Source: Lentisphaerota bacterium
GTDB lineage: Bacteria > Verrucomicrobiota > Kiritimatiellia > UBA8416 > JAFGTH01
Reading direction: 5' to 3'
Length of the DNA: 12,271 nt
Assembly (NCBI GenBank): GCA_016934225.1
Contig: JAFGTH010000037.1
Span: forward strand, 1-12,271
Shown one piece after another: positions 5,450 through 12,271 of the stretch. How positions within the stretch are numbered: position 1 is the first letter of the stretch; each line of letters begins with the position of its first letter. The position numbers and the translations under genes are program-made. The notes under the pieces are model-generated. The model saw nothing but the letters and a program-made list of their open reading frames with translations, had not been told where the DNA came from and ran no database searches.

Positions 5450-6637
5450 CTAGCACGCATCCAACGCTTGATCAATATCGGCAATGATGTCATCCGCATC
5501 TTCTACGCCGACTGCAAGGCGAATAAGGCCGTCTGTGATGCCGAGTTGCAAGCGTTCGCGACGCGTATTTCGATAGTAACTGACTGTTGCCGGATGTGTT
5601 ACAAGCGATTCGACACCGCCTAGACTCGGCCCAATGCTCAGAATCTTCAATTTGCTCAGGAATTTGAGCGCATATTTGATGTTATGTTTTACCTCAAATG
5701 TAACCACGCCGCCAAAGCCGTTCATTTGCCTTACAGCAACATCGTGGTGCGGATGACTTGGTAGACCGGGATAATAAACTTTGATGATTCTGGGATCTTT
5801 CTCCAGATGTTCGGCGACGATTTGACCGTTTTCGTTTAGACGTTTCATGCGTAGATCGAATGTCTTCAAACCGCGTATCAATAGATATGCGGAATTCGGG
5901 TCAATGACTCCACCTGTTATTTTGAGGTACTCTCGGATCGGACTCGTCAATTTCTTTTTGCCAAGGACAACTCCGCTTAGGATGTCGTTATGACCGGCGA
6001 GATATTTTGTTGCGCTGTGAATGACGATATGGATGCCGTATTCGAGCGGGCGTTGATTGTACGGAGTGGCAAAAGTGCTGTCGGATATGACAATTATATC
6101 GGTCTTCCTGAAAATCCGCATCAGCCGCTCAAGATCCATTATGTTTAAATATGGATTGGTCGGTGATTCCGAAAAGAAGATCCGTGTGTTCGGTTTTATT
6201 GCTTTCTTAATTGCGTTGTAGTCACACATTTTGACGACCGAAGTCTCGATCCCGAAACGTCCGAGACTACCTTTGCAGAAATCCAGCGTCCGTTTGTAAG
6301 CATCATCGGTTATGATTATATGATCACCGGTTTTCAACAGCGCGAAAAACGATGTGGTAATGGCGCTCATGCCGGATGAAAAGAGGACTGCATCTTCCGC
6401 TTCTTCCAGTGCTGCCAGTTTGCGTTCGGCGGCCACCTGCGTAGGATGGCCGTACCGTCCATATTCAAATCTGTCATTCGTGCCTTTAGCCAACTGTTTA
6501 ATTTCGTCTATATTTCTGAATATAAAAGTTGACGACTGAACGATGGGGGTAGTTACGGATCCGTACTCGTTGTATCGGATCTCGCCCGAGTGAACCGCGC
6601 GGGTAGATAATCCTGCCTTTTTGTGTTTCCGAGCCAT
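5450..6637 (-). CDS. metB: Cystathionine gamma-synthase-type PLP enzyme (Cys/Met metabolism family)
   Basis: A cytosolic pyridoxal-phosphate enzyme that most likely joins an activated homoserine with cysteine (or a sulfur donor) in methionine synthesis. With the ATG at 6635-6637 it has 395 aa, close to the usual 380-400. Key motifs: STRAVHSGE (11-19), YGRYGHPT near 59-66, FSSGMSAI (86-93), DSTFATP (186-192), and the PLP-lysine block HSATKYLAGHND (207-218) with Lys211. The C-terminal SLGGVESLVTHPA is the substrate-carboxylate region. The plant-like YGRYG and HSATKYLAGHND forms favour cystathionine gamma-synthase, but cystathionine beta/gamma-lyase or an O-acylhomoserine sulfhydrylase cannot be excluded. 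GAAAGG (6646-6651) sits 8 nt before this ATG. A longer frame from the ATG at 6688 lacks such a site. It lies 86 nt after nfnB on the same strand with no terminator seen, so co-transcription is possible. Confidence 0.85.
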   Translation of the reverse strand: MARKHKKAGLSTRAVHSGEIRYNEYGSVTTPIVQSSTFIFRNIDEIKQLAKGTNDRFEYGRYGHPTQVAAERKLAALEEAEDAVLFSSGMSAITTSFFALLKTGDHIIITDDAYKRTLDFCKGSLGRFGIETSVVKMCDYNAIKKAIKPNTRIFFSESPTNPYLNIMDLERLMRIFRKTDIIVISDSTFATPYNQRPLEYGIHIVIHSATKYLAGHNDILSGVVLGKKKLTSPIREYLKITGGVIDPNSAYLLIRGLKTFDLRMKRLNENGQIVAEHLEKDPRIIKVYYPGLPSHPHHDVAVRQMNGFGGVVTFEVKHNIKYALKFLSKLKILSIGPSLGGVESLVTHPATVSYYRNTRRERLQLGITDGLIRLAVGVEDADDIIADIDQALDAC

Positions 6638-6723
6638 GCGGGGCGCCTTTCTAACGTTGCGGCCTGTTGCGCTGTAAAGAGAGAGCATACGTTATAACCC
6701 GTGTCGCTGCAAGTCTGAGAATG

Positions 6724-8235
6724 TCATATATCGTGTTGCTCTGGGGCGGCAGGCGATGCATCTAAAGAAGCGGCCAGCATTTTGTTGATTGATGCCGCAG
6801 CCCTTCGCCCCTGGCCCATGGCCAGAATGACTGTTGCTGCGCCAAGCACTATGTCTCCGCCTGCATAAACTCTGTCAACGGAAGTCTTGCCGTCAGCATC
6901 GGTAAGAATATTGTTCGTCTTGTTGGTTTCGATCTCCGGTGTTGTTCTTTTAATTAGAGGGTTAGAATCGTTCCCTATTGCGACTACGACGGTGTCCAGT
7001 TCCATAATGAATTCACTACCCTTAATTGGGACAGGGCGACGGCGACCGGAATCGTCAGGTTCGCCTAATTCATACCGCAGGCATTCCATTCCTGTTACAC
7101 AACCGTATTCGTTGCCGATGATTCTTTTGGCGTTCTCGAGCAGATGAAAGACTACGCCTTCTTCCTTTGCATGGTGTCTTTCTTCGGCTCGCGCAGGCAT
7201 TTCGGTTTCTGTGCGGCGATATACCAGGTGGACCTCATCTGCGCCAAGGCGCAGAGCGCAACGCGCGGCATCCATTGCGACATTGCCGCCGCCCAGGACT
7301 GCGACCTTCCGTGATTTCATTATCGGTGTATCGGATTGCGGATCGTAAGCTTTCATAAGATTGATCCGAGTGAGGTATTCATTCGCGGAAAACACGCCTA
7401 TCAGGTTTTCGCCTTCAATGTGCATAAACTTCGGCAAACCGGCTCCTGTGCCAACAAACACCGCATCGAACCCGTCCTTATCGAGCAGATCCATCAGCTT
7501 GCGTGTTCGTCCGATTACGTAATCGGTGCGTATTTCCACGCCCATGGCGCGCAGCGTATCTATTTCCGCCTGTACGATTGCCTTAGGAAGCCGAAATTCT
7601 GGGATGCCGTAAATCATAACACCACCCGGTTTATGAAAGGCTTCGAAAATTACGACGGAATGTCCTTCGCGGCGGACATCTGCAGCTACGGTAAGGCCTG
7701 CCGGACCGCTGCCGATAACGGCGACACGCTTCCCGGTCTCGGGTTTGACAGATTGTTGTTTAATTCCCTTGGCGCGTTCGAAATCGGCCACAAAGCGCTC
7801 GAGTCTTCCTATCGAAACTGACTTACCGGCATCCTTTAAGGCTTTACCAAGTGTACATGGCGCCTGGCATTGTATTTCCTGCGGACACACGCGGCCGCAT
7901 ATGGATGGCAGAATGTTTGTCAGTTTAATCGTTTGTACGGCGCCCTCGTAGTCTTTGCTGACGATCTGTGAAATAAACTTTGGAATATTTATTTGCACTG
8001 GGCAGCCTGATATGCAGGGCGCGTTTTTACATTGAAGACAACGCATGGCTTCGAGTCTGGCCTGTTCTTCCGAATAGCCAAGTGTGACCTCTTTAAAATT
8101 CGACGCTCTGACACGGGGTTCTTGTGCCGGCATTTCCTGTGGTTCGATGGCCATTCTGTCTTTTGGTTTCAATGGCTCTGTGCGGGCATCCAGTTCGTCC
8201 AATGTTTGTCTTGCTTTTTCCCTTAACGCGTTCAT
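6724..8235 (-). CDS. nfnB: NADH-dependent ferredoxin:NADP+ oxidoreductase large subunit (NfnB/SudA; glutamate synthase small-subunit family)
   Basis: Flavoprotein subunit (503 aa) of the soluble Nfn complex, which couples NADPH, NADH and reduced ferredoxin by electron bifurcation at its FAD. The N-terminal iron-sulfur domain has C66, C69, C74, C78 and a second set C113, C117, C123, C127 with Glu120 (CPQEIQC). In structurally known Nfn proteins one cluster has an unusual Glu ligand, and Glu120 is well placed for it. The FAD-binding GSGPAG is at 175-180, the NADPH-binding GGGNVAMDAAR at 315-325, and the C-terminal flavin contact AGGDIVLGAATVILAMGQGR at 458-477. Such proteins are often labelled gltA/gltD. 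There is no GltB large subunit here, and the gene is paired with nfnA 27 nt upstream, which favours Nfn. The ATG at 8235 has only a weak GAAGAAA before it; an alternative upstream ATG runs into a stop. Confidence 0.92.
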   Translation of the reverse strand: MNALREKARQTLDELDARTEPLKPKDRMAIEPQEMPAQEPRVRASNFKEVTLGYSEEQARLEAMRCLQCKNAPCISGCPVQINIPKFISQIVSKDYEGAVQTIKLTNILPSICGRVCPQEIQCQAPCTLGKALKDAGKSVSIGRLERFVADFERAKGIKQQSVKPETGKRVAVIGSGPAGLTVAADVRREGHSVVIFEAFHKPGGVMIYGIPEFRLPKAIVQAEIDTLRAMGVEIRTDYVIGRTRKLMDLLDKDGFDAVFVGTGAGLPKFMHIEGENLIGVFSANEYLTRINLMKAYDPQSDTPIMKSRKVAVLGGGNVAMDAARCALRLGADEVHLVYRRTETEMPARAEERHHAKEEGVVFHLLENAKRIIGNEYGCVTGMECLRYELGEPDDSGRRRPVPIKGSEFIMELDTVVVAIGNDSNPLIKRTTPEIETNKTNNILTDADGKTSVDRVYAGGDIVLGAATVILAMGQGRRAAASINKMLAASLDASPAAPEQHDI

Positions 8236-8262
8236 TTTCTTCTGAAACCCATTGTTGGCGTG

Positions 8263-9108
8263 TTATGTGGTTGGTTTTATACCAAGGTCCAAGTGGCATT
8301 GGTGATGTGCCTGTGCTTCAACTTCCCGGTATGCGCCAAGCCGCTTCATCATATTATCGAAATCCACCAAGTGACCGTCAAATTCCGGTCCATCAACGCA
8401 GACAAACCGAGTTTTGCCGCCGACCGTTACGCGGCATCCGCCGCACATGCCCGTTCCATCAATCATTATGGTGTTTAGAGAAACAATTGTTTTAACGCCG
8501 AACGGTCGAGTTGTCTCCGCGCAAAACTTCATCATTATCGGAGGCCCGATTGCGACAACCAGATTCGGCTTATGATCCTGACTGCAAATCTCTTTCAACG
8601 GCTCCGTTACGAGCGCCTTTCGCCCGTAGCTTCCGTCATCGGTGCAAATGATCATCTCATCGGCAATTGAGCGCATTTCATCTTCCATGATTATGAGATC
8701 GCGTGTTCGAGCGCCCATGATAATTGTGACTTGATTCCCTGCTTTTTTCATTCCTTTTGCGATGGGGTGAAGAGGCGCAACACCTATGCCGCCCCCTACA
8801 CAGACAACTGACCCGAATTGATCAATATGGGTCGGAGTTCCCAAAGGGCCAAGCAAGTGTGGAATATGATTGCCTTCATTCATTGCGGCGAGTAAATGAG
8901 TGCTTTTGCCTACTGCTTGAAAAACGATTGTGATTGTACCGGCGGAGATATCCGCATCTGCAATTGTGAGGGGAATGCGTTCCGCATTGTCTGATGTCTG
9001 CAATATAATGAATTGACCAGGCAAACGTTCTGCAGCGATGAGCGGCGCTTCAATGTCGAATTGAAACACATCTTGAGAAAGTTGTTTTTTGATGACGATT
9101 CTATGCAT
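8263..9108 (-). CDS. nfnA: NADH-dependent ferredoxin:NADP+ oxidoreductase small subunit (NfnA/SudB, FAD/NAD-binding)
   Basis: Partner of NfnB, 281 aa, carrying FAD, the NAD(H) site and a [2Fe-2S] cluster. It belongs to the dihydroorotate dehydrogenase electron-transfer (PyrK-like) family. The N-terminal flavodoxin-reductase barrel includes RIPLTIAD (44-51) for FAD. The NAD domain has VVCVGGGIGVAPL (101-113) and MGARTRDLI (131-139). The cluster motif near 217-237 is D217, C222, C225 and C237 (C-x2-C-x11-C), with the Asp in the place of the non-cysteine ligand known in Nfn. VDGPEFDGH follows. The small-subunit-first order and close spacing to nfnB are as in known nfnAB/sudBA operons. The ATG at 9106-9108 has no visible Shine-Dalgarno. 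The upstream terminator and promoter show that the operon begins here. Confidence 0.92.
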   Translation of the reverse strand: MHRIVIKKQLSQDVFQFDIEAPLIAAERLPGQFIILQTSDNAERIPLTIADADISAGTITIVFQAVGKSTHLLAAMNEGNHIPHLLGPLGTPTHIDQFGSVVCVGGGIGVAPLHPIAKGMKKAGNQVTIIMGARTRDLIIMEDEMRSIADEMIICTDDGSYGRKALVTEPLKEICSQDHKPNLVVAIGPPIMMKFCAETTRPFGVKTIVSLNTIMIDGTGMCGGCRVTVGGKTRFVCVDGPEFDGHLVDFDNMMKRLGAYREVEAQAHHQCHLDLGIKPTT

Positions 9109-9160
9109 TAGTGTAACGGGTCAATATGCAGTCTGAAACTTCCGTCTCGTACCAGAATGT

Positions 9161-9190
9161 TTAATAAACGGCAAGAAGAAAGGATTGCAA
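9161..9190 (-). promoter_or_regulatory. Candidate nfnAB promoter
   Basis: On the minus strand TTGCAA (plus 9185-9190) and TATTAA (plus 9161-9166) are 18 nt apart, just after the gdhA terminator. Transcription would begin near 9153, giving a leader of about 45 nt before nfnA. Confidence 0.4.
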
Positions 9191-9200
9191 AATGGGGGGC

Positions 9201-9250
9201 AAATAAAAAGCGGAGGGTACGCCGCCCGATTTTTGGGGTGGCATACCCTC
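9201..9250 (-). terminator. Rho-independent terminator of gdhA
   Basis: A 15-bp stem (arms 9213-9227 and 9236-9250) with an 8-nt loop begins 17 nt past the gdhA stop. Read on the minus strand, one pair is a U-G wobble and one is mismatched. CTTTTTATTT follows (plus 9201-9210), giving the U-tract of a classic intrinsic terminator. Confidence 0.85.
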
Positions 9251-9266
9251 GCCATCAACGATGTTA

Positions 9267-10604
9267 CTATACTAATCCCTGGGCCACCATTGCGTCGGCG
9301 ACTTTAATGAAACCGGCAATGTTAGCTCCGGCAATCAAATTACCTGAGCAGCCGTATTCTTCGGCAGATTGTTTACATTGCTTATAGATGCCTTGCATAA
9401 TCGCGCGCAATTTTGTGTCAGTTTCTTCAAACGACCAACGTGTGCGCATGCTATTCTGGCTCATCTCCAACCCGCTTGTGGCAACACCTCCGGCATTAGC
9501 CGCTTTCGCGGGCGCGAACAGAATTTTCGCGTTTTGGAATATCTGGACGGCTTCCGGAGTTGAAGGCATGTTTGCACCCTCGCCGACTGCCTTAACGCCG
9601 TTTTTAATGAGAATTCGGGCGTCATCACCGTTCAATTCGTTCTGTGTCGCGTTCGGCATTGCGATATCACAAGGCACAGTCCATACGGTATCTCCGCCGG
9701 CTTCGGTATAGGCTGCGCCCTTTACTTCGGAGGCGTATTCCTTGATACGGCTGCGCCGCGTTTCTTTTATATCCTTAATCAGGTCCAGTTTGATTCCATC
9801 CGGGTCGTGGATCCATCCGTTAGAGTCGCTCATGGTAACGACTTTGCCGCCCAATTGGTGAACTTTTTCCACTGCATAAATTGCGACATTGCCCGATCCG
9901 GACATAACAACAGTTTGCCCTTCTATTGATGAGCCCGCATCGCGGAGCATTTCTTCCACAATATACGTCAATCCGTAACCGGTTGCCTGCGTACGGACAA
10001 GGCTGCCGCCCCATCCCAGTCCTTTCCCGGTAAGTACGCCGGTGACCTCATTGCGAAGCCGTCGGTACTGGCCGTACATGAATCCGATTTCACGGGCGCC
10101 GACGCCTATATCGCCGGCCGGCACATCGGTGTCGGCACCGATGTGCCGTTGAAGCTCTGTCATGAAACTCTGGCAGAATCGCATTACCTCGTTGTCGGAC
10201 TTGCCTTTTGGGTCGAAGTCGGCGCCGCCCTTTGCGCCGCCCATCGCAAGGGTGGTCAGTGCATTTTTGAATATCTGTTCGAAGCCTAGAAATTTGATGA
10301 TGCCGAGATTTACACTTGGGTGGAATCTGAGACCGCCTTTGTATGGCCCGATAGCGCTATTGAACTGAACTCTGAACCCCCGATTGACATAAATCTTTCC
10401 GTTATCGTCCTGCCATGGAACACGGAACATGAACACGCGTTCCGGTTCGACAATTCGATCGAGGATGTTCGCTTCAACGTAATGTTTATTCCGTTCCATA
10501 ACCGGACGTATTGAATCAAGTACTTCTTTCACCGCCTGAATAAACTCAGGTTCGCAGCCATCTCGTCGCTCGACGGATTTACATGTTTGTTCGATATAGT
10601 TCAC
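9267..10604 (-). CDS. gdhA: NADP-specific glutamate dehydrogenase
   Basis: Catalyses 2-oxoglutarate + NH3 + NADPH to glutamate, the low-affinity route of ammonia assimilation, as a cytosolic hexamer. Its 445 aa length is typical of hexameric bacterial GDH. Catalytic and substrate residues stand at K89 (GPYKGG), K113 (IFKNAL), K125 (GGAKGG) and D165 (PAGDIG), the same numbers as in Clostridium symbiosum GDH. The dinucleotide fold has GSGNVA (236-241), and the strand ends in SDS (259-261) instead of an acidic residue, favouring NADP(H). GEGANMPST and NAGGVATSGLEMSQN are conserved C-terminal motifs. The start is GTG at 10602-10604 with AGGGAG (10611-10616) 6 nt upstream. Terminators lie on both sides, so it is probably a single-gene transcript. 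Its neighbour nfnAB can supply or drain NADPH. Confidence 0.97.
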   Translation of the reverse strand: MNYIEQTCKSVERRDGCEPEFIQAVKEVLDSIRPVMERNKHYVEANILDRIVEPERVFMFRVPWQDDNGKIYVNRGFRVQFNSAIGPYKGGLRFHPSVNLGIIKFLGFEQIFKNALTTLAMGGAKGGADFDPKGKSDNEVMRFCQSFMTELQRHIGADTDVPAGDIGVGAREIGFMYGQYRRLRNEVTGVLTGKGLGWGGSLVRTQATGYGLTYIVEEMLRDAGSSIEGQTVVMSGSGNVAIYAVEKVHQLGGKVVTMSDSNGWIHDPDGIKLDLIKDIKETRRSRIKEYASEVKGAAYTEAGGDTVWTVPCDIAMPNATQNELNGDDARILIKNGVKAVGEGANMPSTPEAVQIFQNAKILFAPAKAANAGGVATSGLEMSQNSMRTRWSFEETDTKLRAIMQGIYKQCKQSAEEYGCSGNLIAGANIAGFIKVADAMVAQGLV

Positions 10605-10709
10605 TTTAATCTCCCTTCATCTGTTAAATGATCTTTGCGTGTTTATTAGTCTTTGATGAACCGTTCCTGATTGTTAAGTCAGAAATCTAATACGGTCATA
10701 ACAGCCGTT

Positions 10710-10737
10710 ACCATAGACGCAAAAAACATACAGTCAA
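10710..10737 (-). promoter_or_regulatory. Candidate gdhA promoter
   Basis: On the minus strand TTGACT (plus 10732-10737) and TATGGT (plus 10710-10715) are 16 nt apart, giving a start near 10703 and a leader of about 100 nt. ACGG...CCGT (plus 10693-10709) flanks the expected start point and might be an operator half-site pair, but the match is only 4 bp per side. Confidence 0.45.
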
Positions 10738-10761
10738 ATGCAATGATTGAAATGCATGTAT

Positions 10762-10797
10762 GAAAGAAACGGCAAATTGGCCGTATTGTTTTTTTCG
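10762..10797. terminator. Terminator after the purF-like gene, possibly bidirectional
   Basis: ACGGC (10769-10773), loop AAATTG, GCCGT (10780-10784). On the minus strand the stem is followed by TTTCTTTC, fitting the end of the purF-like transcript about 60 nt past its stop. On the plus strand the same stem is followed, after ATTG, by seven or more T residues ending near 10795. The 5-bp stem is short. Confidence 0.6.
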
Positions 10798-10844
10798 TTA
10801 TCTGTGTGGGCTGTTATATTGTGGGGCCACGGTTGGATTATCTG

Positions 10845-12251
10845 TTAACCTTCGCATCCGTCCCAGCAATAAGTGCAGAGCTTGGATTTTGGCAAGCCGA
10901 TGGCTGTTACCAGATCATCCAGTTTTTGGTATTGAAGCGAGGTCAATTTGAGTCGTTTGCGAATTCGTTCAACCATTTCATGATATTTATCTGACGAAGC
11001 GTCGGCATATATTTCAGGTGTAGAAGTGTTTTCATTGCCTTCGATTTCTTTGATTGCTTTTCTTGCGGCCAGATCGAGGATTGATTTTGACCGCGAGAAA
11101 TTAAGAAATTTACATCCGTAAACAAGGGGTGGACATGCCGGGCGCATATGGACTTCCTCCGCGCCGTAGTCGAAGATTCTCTGCACGATGTCCTGTAGTT
11201 GTGTTCCGCGAACGATTGAGTCTTCGCAAAACATCAGACGTTTGCCTTTTATCAGTTCCGGAATGGGGATGAGTTTCATTCGCGCAACCAGATCGCGGAT
11301 CTCCTGCGCTTGAGGCATGAAACTTCGAGGCCATGTTGGAGTGTATTTGACGAATGGACGTCGGTAAGGAACCCCGGCTTCAATTGCGTAACCCAGCGCA
11401 TGAGCCGTGCCGGAATCTGGTATGCCGGCTACGAGATCAACCTTGTGTGAGTCATTGCGCGCCAAGGCGGCGCCGCACCGGTTGCGCGTAATCTCGACGT
11501 TGATATTTTCGTACGCTGACGCCGGATATCCATAATACACCCACAGAAAGGCGCAGATCTGCATATAATCATGCGCCGGCCTTATCTGACTCATGCCGTC
11601 AGAAGTTATGAGTACAACTTCGCCGGGGCCGAGAAATTTGTCGGTTACGTAATCCAGATTGGCAAATGCGCATGTTTCTGATGTTGCCGCAAAAGAACCG
11701 TCTTTCCGTCCTATGATAATAGGCGTTCTGCCCATTCGATCACGCGCGGCGTAGATTCCATCATCGGTCAGGACGAGCATAGAGCAAGAACCCTCTATTG
11801 CCGACTGTGCCCTCTCGATACCCGCTGCGAATGAGTCTTCTTCATTAATGAGTGTAGCGACAAGTTCGGTTGGATTCACTTCGTTGCGCACGATCTCCGC
11901 AAAATGTGTATGCTTTCTGCTGAATGCTTTCTTGGCGAGATCGCCTGCATTCTGAATGACTCCGACAGTGACTATTGCGTACGTCCCCAGATGTGACGCA
12001 ACCAAGACGGGCTGATCTTCATAGTCGCTGATTACGCCTATACCGGAATTGCCCTCCATGTTTTTCACATTGTCATCGAACTTGGATCTGAACTGAGCAT
12101 TGGTAATATCATGAATATGGCGCGTGAATTTGTTTTGATTGATCACGGCCATTCCACCTCGTTGTGTGCCCAGGTGCGATTGATAATCGGTTCCGAAAAA
12201 GAGGTCTCGAACACAATTGTTTCGGCTAGTAACACCAAAGAACCCGCCCAT
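10845..12251 (-). CDS. PurF-like amidophosphoribosyltransferase homologue lacking the glutaminase nucleophile
   Basis: A 468-aa homologue of PurF, the enzyme that makes phosphoribosylamine from PRPP and glutamine in the first step of purine synthesis. The phosphoribosyltransferase half is intact in outline: PRPP loop FCEDSIVRGTQ (341-351), GIPDSG (276-281), KYTPTWPRSF (302-311). Cysteines C233, C380, C459 and C462 sit where Bacillus-type PurF binds its [4Fe-4S] cluster. The glutaminase half is altered. The chain begins MGGFFGV instead of M-C-G-I, so the catalytic Cys is Gly. HRGQES becomes TQRGGM (29-34), and the oxyanion HNG motif is SHLGTYA (86-92). I recall a MGGFFG-type subfamily in Bacteroidetes and others, so this is a lineage, not a random mutation. 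It may use free ammonia or do something else. Start: ATG 12249-12251 with GGGAG (12259-12263) 7 nt upstream. Confidence 0.85.
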   Translation of the reverse strand: MGGFFGVTSRNNCVRDLFFGTDYQSHLGTQRGGMAVINQNKFTRHIHDITNAQFRSKFDDNVKNMEGNSGIGVISDYEDQPVLVASHLGTYAIVTVGVIQNAGDLAKKAFSRKHTHFAEIVRNEVNPTELVATLINEEDSFAAGIERAQSAIEGSCSMLVLTDDGIYAARDRMGRTPIIIGRKDGSFAATSETCAFANLDYVTDKFLGPGEVVLITSDGMSQIRPAHDYMQICAFLWVYYGYPASAYENINVEITRNRCGAALARNDSHKVDLVAGIPDSGTAHALGYAIEAGVPYRRPFVKYTPTWPRSFMPQAQEIRDLVARMKLIPIPELIKGKRLMFCEDSIVRGTQLQDIVQRIFDYGAEEVHMRPACPPLVYGCKFLNFSRSKSILDLAARKAIKEIEGNENTSTPEIYADASSDKYHEMVERIRKRLKLTSLQYQKLDDLVTAIGLPKSKLCTYCWDGCEG

Positions 12252-12271
12252 ATTCTTGCTCCCATAATTAA

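Noticed and set aside
5363..5623. Plus-strand 86-codon frame starting in the AT-rich gap
   Set aside because: It runs across the two tandem hairpins and antisense into the metB-like gene. It has no ribosome site and no recognisable domain.
6638..6723. Separate promoter for the metB-like gene in the 86-nt gap after nfnB
   Set aside because: TTATAA is present, but no acceptable -35 box lies at the right distance. Co-transcription with nfnAB is at least as likely.
7336..7821. Plus-strand frame of 161 codons inside nfnB
   Set aside because: Antisense to a fully conserved flavoprotein; no independent motif or ribosome site.
10845..12251. Frameshift or wrong start hiding the PurF catalytic cysteine
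   Set aside because: The ATG has a good GGGAG 7 nt upstream. Codons 2-7 align directly with the normal PurF N-terminus, and other glutaminase motifs are changed as well.

Overview
The window (about 46-48% GC by eye) is a stretch of bacterial chromosome with ordinary spacing. Nearly all genes lie on the minus strand; only the small DUF3127 gene lies on the plus strand. There is no rRNA, tRNA, CRISPR array, insertion sequence or phage gene that I can see. The gene set suggests an anaerobic or facultative Gram-negative bacterium: a lipoprotein solute-binding protein, a ferredoxin-linked NADPH-making enzyme (Nfn), a clostridial-type NADP glutamate dehydrogenase, and an SSB-like DUF3127 protein known mainly from Bacteroidetes and their relatives. 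The alanine-glycine pentad protein resembles proteins I associate with Planctomycetes and other PVC bacteria. A PVC-type (Lentisphaerae/Planctomycete-like) host is my best guess, held weakly.

Layout from left to right. Positions 1-1545 (minus) encode an oligopeptide-type ABC transporter lipoprotein cut by the window edge. 1777-2226 (minus) is a conserved hypothetical protein made of 16 uninterrupted five-residue A-x-G repeats. 2227-2661 is a regulatory gap rich in inverted repeats. 2662-3024 (plus) is the DUF3127 OB-fold protein with an SSB-like acidic tail, convergent by 6 nt with dinB (DNA polymerase IV, 3031-4209, minus). An isoprenylcysteine-methyltransferase-like membrane protein follows at 4499-4999 (minus), then a 450-nt AT-rich gap without a gene. 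5450-6637 is a cystathionine gamma-synthase-type enzyme. 6724-8235 and 8263-9108 are the large and small subunits of Nfn, 9267-10604 is NADP-glutamate dehydrogenase, and 10845-12251 is a PurF-like amidophosphoribosyltransferase homologue. All of these are on the minus strand.

Transcription runs right to left through the main block: purF-like | terminator | gdhA | terminator | promoter | nfnA-nfnB-(metB) | tandem hairpins. The metabolic theme is nitrogen and reductant. Nfn exchanges electrons between NADH, ferredoxin and NADPH; GDH spends NADPH to fix ammonia into glutamate; the PurF-like protein belongs to an ammonia/glutamine-using family; the CGS-type enzyme feeds methionine synthesis. The most notable observation is that the PurF-like protein has lost the catalytic N-terminal cysteine and other glutaminase signature residues, while keeping the PRPP loop and the cysteines expected for the Fe-S cluster. 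It is therefore probably not a standard glutamine-dependent enzyme. The second most notable is the perfectly phased pentad protein.
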